DNA of 6,729 nucleotides from positions 1-6,729 of the forward strand of contig CASEPJ010000047.1 of the NCBI GenBank assembly GCA_949289715.1, in the 5' to 3' direction. Numbering within the stretch: position 1 is the stretch's first letter; every line of letters starts with the position of its first letter. Origin of the DNA: an uncultured Clostridia bacterium. GTDB taxonomy: Bacteria; Bacillota; Clostridia; Christensenellales; CASEPJ01. This document shows positions 1-5,868 of the stretch, in pieces. The notes beneath the pieces are model-generated. The model saw only the letters and a program-made list of their open reading frames with translations, did no database searches and was not told the DNA's origin. The translations under genes were made by a program, and so were the position numbers.

Positions 1-528
1 AGTGAATTTAAACGCAATAAAATAAATTCCAACAGTGCGGTTATATGTCAGGTTGGAAAGGAAGATTTCGGCAATAATCCTCTCGACGGAATAAATTATC
101 TCAGAAATATTGAAAAGAAGGCATTTGATGCGGCCGGTAAAAATTATTACGCTCCCGTGCAAAATGTTGAGGATTTTATTTTTAATAAAAAAAGCCGAAA
201 TTTTAAAAAAGTTAAACCATCTTACTGCATCGGCACTTCGTTTTGTTTAATGGATGATATTTTTCCTTCTTATATTACCGATTCTATCAGATTATCCCTT
301 TTAGATATGGATAAACGATTGAAAGGATTTGCGCAGTCCGGTGTTTTGACCGCTCCCGAAACCAGAACTTCTTCCCCCGTAAGAATTTTAAGAGGAGATG
401 ATATGACCGCTTTAGGTATTAATAATTTATATCCAGTTGGTGAAGTAGGTTATGCCGGAGGTATAATGTCTTCCGCAATCGACGGAATAAAAGCGGCGCA
501 AAAAATTAAGGAAAAATATTTAAAATAA
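1..528 (+). CDS. FAD-dependent dehydrogenase (COG2509-like), C-terminal part; 5' end outside window
   Basis: The frame is open from the first base, so this is the last 175 residues of a longer protein. An internal Met at 157 is not a credible start because family-like sequence continues upstream of it. The fragment has the features I associate with the C-terminal part of the uncharacterised FAD-dependent dehydrogenases of COG2509: an N-proximal 'PLDGINYLRNIEKKAFD' stretch, 'YYAPVQNVEDF', the signature 'APETRTSSPVRILR', and the final FAD-contacting segment 'LYPVGEVGYAGGIMSSAIDG' followed by a short basic helix. Family proteins are usually about 450-530 residues, so roughly two thirds lies to the left. 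The true substrate of this family is unknown to me. Oddity: the usual Gly-Glu-Gly-Ala-Gly-Tyr-Ala-Gly-Gly motif appears here as GEVGYAGG, one residue shorter. The next gene starts 186 bp downstream and probably has its own promoter. The family call is secure; the biochemical role is not. Confidence 0.88.
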   Translation, partial: SEFKRNKINSNSAVICQVGKEDFGNNPLDGINYLRNIEKKAFDAAGKNYYAPVQNVEDFIFNKKSRNFKKVKPSYCIGTSFCLMDDIFPSYITDSIRLSLLDMDKRLKGFAQSGVLTAPETRTSSPVRILRGDDMTALGINNLYPVGEVGYAGGIMSSAIDGIKAAQKIKEKYLK

Positions 529-611
529 TGTAATTTAAATAACCTATTAATATAAATTCTTAAAATATCAGTAAATGTTTTATATACTAAATTGAAAAAA
601 ATATTATAACG

Positions 612-640
612 AACGAAAAAAATTTTTACGGCATAATATA
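612..640 (+). promoter_or_regulatory. Candidate sigma-K-like (late mother-cell) promoter for the DUF11 gene
   Basis: GGCATAATATA at 630-640 matches the sigma-K -10 pattern (GG)CATAnnnTA. An AAC at 612-614 lies 17 bases upstream, where the short sigma-K -35 element (AC) is expected. Transcription would start near 647-650. Sigma-K drives late mother-cell genes for coat and exosporium, which suits a leaderless surface protein. The region is very AT-rich and the -35 element is short, so a chance match is quite possible. I saw no convincing TTGACA-type promoter in the same gap. Confidence 0.4.
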
Positions 641-651
641 ATATTACAATT

Positions 652-694
652 TACTACATATTTTTTCCTGCAAAAGGGGAAAAGATATGTAGTA
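652..694 (+). promoter_or_regulatory. Long stem-loop immediately upstream of the DUF11 gene (leader hairpin or terminator)
   Basis: Bases 652-669 pair with 677-694 to give an 18-bp stem, of which 16 pairs are Watson-Crick and two are G-U, with a 7-base loop. The outer arms are TACTACATA and TATGTAGTA. The inner part is T-rich/CC on the left and GG/A-rich on the right. A short T-rich tail (TTTTTA) follows at 695-700. It could be the intrinsic terminator of the upstream flavoprotein gene. If the candidate promoter at 612-640 is real, it would instead sit at the extreme 5' end of the DUF11 mRNA and act as a stabiliser or attenuator. The stem ends only about 10 bases before the ribosome binding site. 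Confidence 0.7.
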
Positions 695-704
695 TTTTTA
701 TATT

Positions 705-709
705 GGGGG
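705..709 (+). promoter_or_regulatory. Ribosome binding site that fixes the start at 715
   Basis: GGGGG pairs with the CCUCC anti-SD core through one G-U wobble and lies 5 bases before ATG 715. A longer frame could begin at TTG 703, but that TTG overlaps this site and has no SD of its own, so 715 is chosen. Confidence 0.7.
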
Positions 710-714
710 AGTTT

Positions 715-2418
715 ATGCCTTTTATTAAAAGATTTTCTGATATAAAAAAAGGCGGAATTGTTTTTACCGGAAATACTTTGGGATTAAGTAAATCTGCTAA
801 TTCAAATTCTCTGGGAACACTTGGTTCCATAGGTGCATTTACAAGTTTAAATGTATCTCTTCAAGTGGGGACTTTTCCTCCATCCACAACTTTAAATTAT
901 TTATTAAACGGTTCATATTCTTATTTAAATTTACCTTTAAATTCTATAGTTAAATATGCAGAGCTAATTTGGGGTGGATTATTTAAATCTACCGTTAACA
1001 ATATTTCAAATTTAATAAATAACAGCATTACTTTTACAACGCCTTTAGGCAATTATTCGGTTTTGCCGGACTCTGTTACTGCGCAAACTTTTAATATTCT
1101 TGTTGAAAATACTTCTATTGGTTTTTATGTTAGAAGTGCCAATGTAACGCAATTGGTAGCAAGTGCATTGAATGGAAAATACAGTGTTAGTTCTGTACCG
1201 TCATTGATTGAAGCAATTGATTCCAGAACTGCACAAACTAACCATGCGGGTTGGACATTAGCAGTGGTTTATGAAAATGCGAACAGTATTTTACAGAATT
1301 TAACTTTATGGGTGGGTGGCGCAGTAGTTACTCCAAATACAGGTTCAACCGACATTACGATTTCCGGATTTATTACTCCTGAGGCTCTTCCTGTAAACGG
1401 TAAAATTTTTATTTCTGCTCAGGAAGGAGATGCGGTAATATCGGGTGACCAAATGCTTTTCGGTAGTAATGTTTCCTCTTTAAGTAATCTTTCAGGGGTT
1501 AATAATCCTTCAGGTAATTTTTTTGCGTCTCAAATTAACGATATTAACGGGAATCTCGATACTACCGGTAGTTTTGGAACAAGAAACGCTATTTCTGCAA
1601 CAGGGACAAATACTTCAGCTTGCAGGCAGGGGTGGGATATAACTACAGCAGATTTAAATAACAAATTAACTATTAATCAAACATCTGCTGCAATACGTTT
1701 TACTACAACCGGAGATTTGTATGTGCCTAATGCATTAGGTTTGCAAATTGAAAGCAAAGGAGCAGATATATCCGTTATTAAATCTGCAGATAAATCATTT
1801 GTTGAGGTTTCGAAAGAAGTTACTTTTTATTTTATTTTAAAAAACGAGGGTAATATTCAGGCAACTAATATAATTTTAAATGATATTTTACCGACTTATT
1901 TAAATTTTAAGCCCGACTCGATTATTTTAAACGGATTGCCATATTCCGGAACGCTTCCTGTTAAAATATCGAAGATAGATCCTGGGGAAGTAGTACTTGT
2001 ATCGTTTTCTGTAATCGCCCAATCAGTTCCTCCTCAAAATCCTATTGCAAATCAAGCATCTGTAACTTATGAATTTTATCCATTTAGCGGTTTTTTGGTT
2101 GAAACTTCAAAAAATTCAAATTCTGTTAATGTTAATATAATAGAAAACAGTGTTAATCTTGTAAAAAGTGTTAATAAAAATTATGCAATTAAAGATGATA
2201 TTTTAATATATGACTCAATAATAAAAAATGATGGCAACCTTACTATATATGAAGTTTATTTTCAAGATAATATACCTACGGGTTGTAGTTTTATATCCGG
2301 TTCGGTTGAAATAAATGGAGTTGCTTATCCATCATATAATCCGCAAAACGGATTTTATTTAGCAGATATTTTGCCTATGCAAAGTACAAACGTAAGTTTT
2401 AAAGTAATAATTAATTAA
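715..2418 (+). CDS. DUF11-repeat surface protein with N-terminal exosporium-type domain; last repeat incomplete
   Basis: The protein is 567 residues, starting MPFIKRFSDIKKGG. Residues 1 to about 345 form a Ser/Asn/Thr-rich beta domain with recognisable blocks: 'FTGNTLGLSKS', 'YAELIWGGL', 'NHAGWTLAVVYEN', 'LTLWVGGAVV', 'SAQEGDAVISGDQMLFG' and 'ACRQGWDIT'. I recognise this domain from DUF11 surface proteins of Bacillus and Clostridium. It is followed by one full DUF11 (Ig-like) repeat at about 350-477 and a second that starts at 478 and stops after 90 residues at 'SFKVIIN', before the final strands. There is no signal peptide, membrane segment or LPxTG motif, which fits deposition on the spore by the mother cell. 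The stop TAA overlaps the SD of the next gene, and the missing repeat tail is found at that gene's N terminus. It is either a genuine split-domain partner or the 5' part of a gene broken by one inserted base near 2415. Function is inferred as structural; no enzyme motif is visible. Confidence 0.85.
   Translation: MPFIKRFSDIKKGGIVFTGNTLGLSKSANSNSLGTLGSIGAFTSLNVSLQVGTFPPSTTLNYLLNGSYSYLNLPLNSIVKYAELIWGGLFKSTVNNISNLINNSITFTTPLGNYSVLPDSVTAQTFNILVENTSIGFYVRSANVTQLVASALNGKYSVSSVPSLIEAIDSRTAQTNHAGWTLAVVYENANSILQNLTLWVGGAVVTPNTGSTDITISGFITPEALPVNGKIFISAQEGDAVISGDQMLFGSNVSSLSNLSGVNNPSGNFFASQINDINGNLDTTGSFGTRNAISATGTNTSACRQGWDITTADLNNKLTINQTSAAIRFTTTGDLYVPNALGLQIESKGADISVIKSADKSFVEVSKEVTFYFILKNEGNIQATNIILNDILPTYLNFKPDSIILNGLPYSGTLPVKISKIDPGEVVLVSFSVIAQSVPPQNPIANQASVTYEFYPFSGFLVETSKNSNSVNVNIIENSVNLVKSVNKNYAIKDDILIYDSIIKNDGNLTIYEVYFQDNIPTGCSFISGSVEINGVAYPSYNPQNGFYLADILPMQSTNVSFKVIIN
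1762..2145 (+). repeat. DUF11 repeat 1 (complete)
   Basis: Encodes residues 350-477 of the first DUF11 protein. It opens with 'ADISVIKSADKSFVEV' and runs through 'NEGNIQATNIILNDILP' to the closing strands 'NQASVTYEF' and 'NSNSVNVNII'. It shows what a complete unit looks like here, about 128 residues, compared with the 90-residue truncated units. Confidence 0.8.
2146..2415 (+). repeat. DUF11 repeat 2, first 90 residues only (stops before final strands)
   Basis: Residues 478-567 of the first DUF11 protein. It aligns without gaps over 90 residues with the last repeat of the next gene (2930-3199); by hand count 41 positions are identical. Shared blocks include 'VKSVNK', 'YAIK', 'FQDNIP', 'NGV' and 'YNPQ'. 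Both copies end on the same column, Asn followed by TAA. Confidence 0.8.
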
Positions 2419-2422
2419 GGAG
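2416..2422 (+). promoter_or_regulatory. Ribosome binding site overlapping the upstream stop codon
   Basis: TAAGGAG is a 7-base match to the anti-SD complement and lies 6 bases before ATG 2429. Its TAA is itself the stop of the upstream gene, so termination and re-initiation are likely coupled. In a restored continuous frame the same bases would read as Lys-Glu (AAG GAG). Confidence 0.75.
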
Positions 2423-2428
2423 CAAATT

Positions 2429-3202
2429 ATGATTGTTTCAAATTTTTCGAATATACAATATAAATATGAATTGCCTGACCAATCGATTGTTGATGCATCA
2501 TTAGACAGTAATACCGTAAATACTGAAATATTGACATATGCCGTGCCTAAAGTTAAAAGCTCAAATAAATTTTTTATGGTTGAAGGTGAAAATGCACAAC
2601 AGTCGGTTTCTATAACTAATAATTCAGGTATTGCTTTAACCGGAATGACATTTTACGATAATATGAGTTCGGGTGCTACTCATGTAGTAGGCAGTGTTAT
2701 GGTAAACGGAGTCTCTCAACCGACTTACGACGTTGCTTCAGGTTTTCCGTTGCCAGATTTAAATCCGGGTGAATCAACTACAGTTCAGTATAATATTACC
2801 GCTAATAATCCTTTTACTCAATCACCTGTTACGAATTTTGCAACATTTAATTATAGTGTAAATGACCCTATAAGTGGACCCGTTAGTTTTGTTGAGAATA
2901 CAAATACAATTCAAATTCCTATAGTTTCAACAAAAATGTCAATTGTTAAAAGTGTAAATAAAGCATATGCGATAAAAGGCGATGTAATTCATTATACTAA
3001 TGTAATTACAAATACGGGTTCTTCATTAAAAAGTAATTTGATTTTCCAAGATAATATTCCATCCGGAACAACTTTTGTAGACGGCAGTGTTAAAGTTAAC
3101 GGTGTTAATTATGCAATTTATAATCCGCAGACGGGATTTGTTTTGGAAAATCTTGCCGTAGGTGAATCGGTTACCATAGAATTCGATGTGAAGGTGAATT
3201 AA
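2429..3202 (+). CDS. DUF11-repeat protein: repeat tail + one full repeat + one incomplete repeat
   Basis: The protein is 257 residues. Residues 1-36 (VSNFSNIQYKYELPDQ... SNTVNTEI) are the closing strands of a DUF11 repeat whose beginning lies at the end of the preceding protein. Residues 40-167 form a complete repeat. Residues 168-257 form a repeat cut off at 'IEFDVKVN', exactly where the preceding protein is cut. It is therefore built as a circularly permuted two-repeat unit. There is no signal peptide, membrane span or anchor. It lies 10 bases after the upstream stop, in a different frame, with its own strong SD. Its stop TAA is followed at once by the ATG of the next gene in the same frame. 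Deleting one T at 2415-2416 would fuse it to the upstream gene with plausible linking residues (KEQIMI), so a recent frameshift or sequencing indel cannot be excluded. The role is inferred as structural, at the spore or cell surface. Confidence 0.8.
   Translation: MIVSNFSNIQYKYELPDQSIVDASLDSNTVNTEILTYAVPKVKSSNKFFMVEGENAQQSVSITNNSGIALTGMTFYDNMSSGATHVVGSVMVNGVSQPTYDVASGFPLPDLNPGESTTVQYNITANNPFTQSPVTNFATFNYSVNDPISGPVSFVENTNTIQIPIVSTKMSIVKSVNKAYAIKGDVIHYTNVITNTGSSLKSNLIFQDNIPSGTTFVDGSVKVNGVNYAIYNPQTGFVLENLAVGESVTIEFDVKVN
2546..2929 (+). repeat. DUF11 repeat 3 (complete)
   Basis: Encodes residues 40-167 of the second DUF11 protein. It runs from 'PKVKSSNKFFMVEGENA' through 'NGVSQPTYDVASGF' to the closing strands 'VTNFATFNYSV' and 'ENTNTIQIPIV'. 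It has the full length of about 128 residues, like repeat 1. Confidence 0.8.
2930..3199 (+). repeat. DUF11 repeat 4, first 90 residues only (stops before final strands)
   Basis: Residues 168-257 of the second DUF11 protein. It is a close, gap-free relative of the truncated repeat at 2146-2415 and ends at the same column. The similarity suggests duplication of a two-repeat module (complete + truncated) within this cluster. Confidence 0.8.
3191..3196 (+). promoter_or_regulatory. Ribosome binding site inside the end of the upstream gene
   Basis: AAGGTG, continuing as AGGTGA, matches the 3' half of the SD complement. It lies 6 bases before ATG 3203, with the upstream TAA stop in between. This supports separate, translationally coupled initiation of the cysteine-rich gene. 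Confidence 0.65.
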
Positions 3203-3517
3203 ATGAATAATATTAAAAATATTTCAAGAATTATCAACAACTCAATAGAACAATTAGAAGTATATTATAGTAATCCTGTCAGTACTCAAATAGTTCAATC
3301 AAATTCTACCCCATATTATAGAAGAGATTGTTGCTGCGGATATTCTTATGATTGCAACGAATACAATAATTGTAGTTGCGTATGCAGAAATTGTAAAAGA
3401 TATTGCTGTTGTCGTAATAATTGCAGATGCAGCCAAGGTAATAAGTGTTTCGGAAAAAATTATTGTAAATGTAAATCCATTTATTTATATTATATAGGAT
3501 TTTTTATATGTTGCTAA
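3203..3517 (+). CDS. Small cysteine-rich protein, probable spore-surface cross-linking component
   Basis: The protein is 104 residues with 18 cysteines, 16 of them between residues 43 and 90 in clusters such as CCC, CSCVC, CKRYCCC and CRC, plus a C-terminal CC. The first 40 residues contain no Cys. They include 'YYSNPVSTQIVQ', which resembles the closing strand of a DUF11 repeat (compare 'DSNTVNTEIL' at the start of the preceding protein). The N terminus may therefore complete the truncated last repeat of that protein. I do not recognise a named family. The composition is like cysteine-rich exosporium or coat proteins that form disulfide networks, and the gene is last in an operon of spore-surface-like genes. 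It is in frame with the upstream gene across a single TAA, so readthrough would give a fusion. An overlapping Val/Ile-rich frame exists but lacks a start and SD. Existence is fairly sure; function is inferred from composition and context. Confidence 0.72.
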   Translation: MNNIKNISRIINNSIEQLEVYYSNPVSTQIVQSNSTPYYRRDCCCGYSYDCNEYNNCSCVCRNCKRYCCCRNNCRCSQGNKCFGKNYCKCKSIYLYYIGFFICC

Positions 3518-3524
3518 AATTATT

Positions 3525-3563
3525 AAAAAAACAGAAAACCATAATATGGTTTTCTGTTTTTTT
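3525..3563. terminator. Bidirectional intrinsic terminator between convergent genes
   Basis: A perfect 12-bp stem (3531-3542 with 3546-3557, core AACCAT/ATGGTT) has a 3-base loop. It is flanked by an A-run on the left (3525-3531) and a T-run on the right (3557-3563), so it can end transcription from both sides. It lies 8 bases after the cysteine-rich gene and 35 bases after the stop of the PH-domain gene on the other strand. Confidence 0.93.
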
Positions 3564-3598
3564 AATTGGGAGTGAGTTTAAGAATTTTATTATTTTAA

Positions 3599-4243
3599 TT
3601 ACTTGTCTTTATATTTCGTATTGTATCCTTCGTTAACTTCCGGGCGCAGGGCATTCGGATAGTAAACATCTGATTTTATGTCGTTGACTATTTTTTGCAA
3701 ACGGGTAGTTATATGGTAGGGATTTTCTATATCCCATAAAACTTGAGCTTTATTGCCGCTTAATAGATATATGTCTCCGACTTTTAATAACTTATCTATT
3801 AAACCTACTTTCAAATTTACGTTAACAATATCGACATAATAAATACTGTTGACGTCTATACCTATTATACCGCTTCTTATAATAATTCTTTTATCGGTAA
3901 AGGCATATTCCAAATTTTTATGCTGTCTGTTTGCCGTAACTATACCTGCAATCCATATCCACACGGGAATTAAATGAAAAAGAAAAAATACGCAGATGAA
4001 TACGATTAAAAAAGGAGGCATATTTTTAGTCGCTCCGGAACTTAATAACATACCTATGAAAAAACCGTCAAACAATAGCCATAGCAGGGCAAGAGGCAAC
4101 ATTTTGAAAACTTTAGCGAGGATATAAGCCGATTTTTTCGGTTTCCCCTGCCAAAGAATGGACTCGCTTTCGGAAAGTATATCTTCTAATTTCGTTTGTT
4201 CGGTATTGCTTGCTTTAAAAAAATTTTCGTCAAATTTTGCCAT
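3599..4243 (-). CDS. PH-domain (bPH2-type) membrane protein
   Basis: The protein is 214 residues. An N-terminal cytosolic segment carries 'ESILWQGKPKKSAYIL', typical of bacterial PH-domain membrane proteins. Two hydrophobic segments follow at about 48-69 and 77-101. A bacterial PH domain lies at about 107-190, recognised by 'YAFTDKRIIIRSGIIG', 'VGLIDKLLKVGDIYLL' and 'IENPYHITTRLQKIV', the usual bPH_2 (YdbS/YdbT-like) pattern. Such proteins sit in the cytoplasmic membrane with the PH domain in the cytosol. Their specific function is mostly unknown. The start is fixed by AAGGAGG 6 bases upstream. The gene stands alone, with its own consensus promoter and a shared terminator with the converging cluster, so it is probably expressed in vegetative growth independently of its neighbours. 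Nothing links it to the surface genes except position. Confidence 0.85.
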   Translation of the reverse strand: MAKFDENFFKASNTEQTKLEDILSESESILWQGKPKKSAYILAKVFKMLPLALLWLLFDGFFIGMLLSSGATKNMPPFLIVFICVFFLFHLIPVWIWIAGIVTANRQHKNLEYAFTDKRIIIRSGIIGIDVNSIYYVDIVNVNLKVGLIDKLLKVGDIYLLSGNKAQVLWDIENPYHITTRLQKIVNDIKSDVYYPNALRPEVNEGYNTKYKDK

Positions 4244-4249
4244 AATTTA

Positions 4250-4256
4250 CCTCCTT
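4250..4256 (-). promoter_or_regulatory. Strong Shine-Dalgarno of the PH-domain gene
   Basis: AAGGAGG on the - strand lies 6 bases before the ATG at 4243. It is close to ideal and supports this start. Confidence 0.85.
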
Positions 4257-4263
4257 TTTATTA

Positions 4264-4292
4264 ATTATAACAATAATATGTTACGGTGTCAA
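4264..4292 (-). promoter_or_regulatory. Consensus sigma-A promoter of the PH-domain gene
   Basis: On the - strand, TTGACA (4287-4292) and TATAAT (4264-4269) are both perfect matches and are separated by 17 bases, with an extended TG one base before the -10. Transcription would start about 7 bases downstream, near 4257, leaving a leader of only about 14 bases that is little more than the SD. The rest of the 4244-4513 gap is AT-rich. It holds only a weak A/T-only inverted repeat at 4415-4432 and no clear terminator for the flavoprotein gene that ends at 4514. Confidence 0.9.
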
Positions 4293-4513
4293 ATTTTATT
4301 GAATTTTTTAAATAGATTAATCGATTTAGTTATTACAATTAAAGCAAAATTATAGCATAATTTTTGCAGTTATAATACTAAGAATTGAGTTATACATAAA
4401 GCGACGGTAAAATCTTTATAATAAATTATAAAAACTATCGTAAATATGCTTTTTATGTTTTAATTAAATATTTGCTTAATTTATTTATATTTATTTATCT
4501 TTCGTTAAAATTA

Positions 4514-5671
4514 CTAAAAATCGACCTTTACATTTTGTTCGGTTAAAAGATTTCTGAGTTTTTTTATATCTACGTCAAAAAAATTGCCTTTTGATATGGC
4601 TGCGGCAACGCCCGCAGCATGACCTGTTACTGCCGCTATTGGCATAACTCTGCAACTTGAATTTGCCACATGCGTGGCGGAAATACATCTGCCTGCGACG
4701 ATAATATTCGATATATTTTTGGAAATCAAAGCTCGATAAGGTATTTGATAGAAAGGTGTTTCGACGTTTTCTCCTTTATGTAAAGGATTTCCGTCGGGGT
4801 CCCACGGATCTATCGAATAATTTACAACCGCAATACTGTCATTAAATGTTTTTTTATCCATAATATCTTTTTGGTTTAATATATAATCTCCGATTAACCT
4901 TCTGCTTTCTCTTACGCCGATTTTTGGAGCGATTTGAAAAACATAAAATCCTTTTTTTTGCCATTCTTCAACTTCTTGCAGTAACATATTCAAAGCTTTT
5001 TTATATGCAGTTTGCAGTTGATTTGAATCTGTGGTGTCTTCCACGGTAACGGTAGGTCCCCATATCAAATAATTTTGATTGTCATAAAATACCCAGTTAG
5101 CCGGTTCTTGATGATTACAATCGGGTTTTCTTCTTACCGAATACATCAGTGTGCACTGCTGAACTTTTTTATCTGCGTTTTGAGGTGCAAAACTTTCCTC
5201 AAATTGATTTTTCGATTCTCTGCCGTACGCCATAGGACATCCCGCTAAATAAGCTAAATCTCCGTTGCCTGTTGCGTCAATATAAGTTTTTGAATAAAAT
5301 TTTTGATTGTTAAATGCAACACTTTCAATTTTATTATTTGAAACGTTAACCTTATTGATGTGGGTCGACGTAAAAATTTTAACGGGTAAATCTTTTAAGA
5401 CGCTTTCCCATGCTAAAAGATAAGAGGCAGGGAAAAAGGCATTTGCTTTTTCCATATCGGGGTTCATCTTTTTCATTAATTCTACAATTTCTCGCTGTAT
5501 GCCTTGTATGGGTTCCCCGCAGAACATATTTATCATATTATCTATAGCTGCACCGCCGATTATATTGTCTTCTTCCAAAATAGCTACTTCGGCTCCCATT
5601 CTTGCTGCCGTAGCAGCCGCACACAGGCCGGCTGTGCCGCCTCCGCAGACGATGACATCAAATATATGCAT
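4514..5671 (-). CDS. FAD-dependent oxidoreductase (FAD_oxidored family)
   Basis: The protein is 385 residues. The N terminus has the dinucleotide-binding fold: 'FDVIVCGGGTAGLCAA' (GGGTAG at residues 10-15), then acidic residues at the end of the second strand in 'VAILEEDNIIGGAA'. Further family marks are 'YIDATGNGDLAYLAG' at about 130-144, 'GVRESRRLIGDY' at about 252-263, and a C-terminal FAD-binding block 'IIVAGRCISATHVANSSCR' with 'GHAAGVAAA' at about 323-358. This matches the FAD_oxidored family (PF12831), a broad group whose substrates cannot be read from sequence. There is no signal peptide, so it is presumably cytosolic. It is on the short side for the family but intact at both ends. 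It has its own vegetative promoter and SD, and a 270-base gap separates it from the next gene, so it is probably monocistronic. It is unrelated to the COG2509 flavoprotein at the left edge. Confidence 0.88.
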   Translation of the reverse strand: MHIFDVIVCGGGTAGLCAAATAARMGAEVAILEEDNIIGGAAIDNMINMFCGEPIQGIQREIVELMKKMNPDMEKANAFFPASYLLAWESVLKDLPVKIFTSTHINKVNVSNNKIESVAFNNQKFYSKTYIDATGNGDLAYLAGCPMAYGRESKNQFEESFAPQNADKKVQQCTLMYSVRRKPDCNHQEPANWVFYDNQNYLIWGPTVTVEDTTDSNQLQTAYKKALNMLLQEVEEWQKKGFYVFQIAPKIGVRESRRLIGDYILNQKDIMDKKTFNDSIAVVNYSIDPWDPDGNPLHKGENVETPFYQIPYRALISKNISNIIVAGRCISATHVANSSCRVMPIAAVTGHAAGVAAAISKGNFFDVDIKKLRNLLTEQNVKVDF

Positions 5672-5678
5672 TGTAATT

Positions 5679-5684
5679 TCTCCC
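5679..5684 (-). promoter_or_regulatory. Shine-Dalgarno of the FAD oxidoreductase gene
   Basis: GGGAGA on the - strand lies 7 bases before the ATG at 5671. It supports the start that includes the complete FAD-binding motif. Confidence 0.75.
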
Positions 5685-5705
5685 TGTATACAATAAATTG
5701 CTTTG

Positions 5706-5734
5706 ATTGTAACATAAATGCTGTTTTTTGTAAA
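5706..5734 (-). promoter_or_regulatory. Sigma-A promoter of the FAD oxidoreductase gene
   Basis: On the - strand, TTTACA (5729-5734) and TACAAT (5706-5711) are separated by 17 bases, with TG one base before the -10 (TGTTACAAT). Each hexamer has one mismatch to consensus. The predicted start near 5699 gives a leader of roughly 27 bases containing the SD. Confidence 0.8.
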
Positions 5735-5868
5735 ATTTATTTTTATAGTAACAACATATAAACGAAATATTAATAGTATTTTTACTGTAATTTATATAAG
5801 TAAAAATAATTTTCAAAATTAAAAAATGCATTTAGATTAACCGATTTTTTTATTTAATTTAAAATATA

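Noticed and set aside
703..714. TTG at 703 as an earlier start of the DUF11 protein
   Set aside because: It overlaps the SD that serves ATG 715, has no SD of its own, and adds four residues that do not match the recognisable MPFI... beginning.
2410..2425. Programmed +1 ribosomal frameshift joining the two DUF11 genes
   Set aside because: A stop codon at the shift point would allow it, but the P-site codon AAT would have to slip to ATT with poor pairing, and no known stimulatory pattern is present. Re-initiation at the strong SD is simpler.
3294..3497. Val/Ile-rich open frame overlapping the cysteine-rich gene (frame +1 relative to it)
   Set aside because: It has no start codon with an SD near its beginning and is the expected shadow of TGT/TGC-rich codons. 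The Cys frame has a good SD and a terminator right behind it.
4158..4355. Small + strand open frame over the start of the PH-domain gene
   Set aside because: It lies antisense to the coding start, SD and perfect promoter of the PH-domain gene and has no SD or family-like sequence.
4415..4432. A/T-only inverted repeat as terminator of the FAD oxidoreductase gene
   Set aside because: Only A-T pairs with a 2-base spacer, about 80 bases past the stop and no T-run; expected by chance in such AT-rich DNA.
5499..5761. Two small + strand open frames over the N terminus of the FAD oxidoreductase
   Set aside because: Both are antisense shadows of the Gly/Ala-rich FAD-binding region and have no SD or recognisable product.
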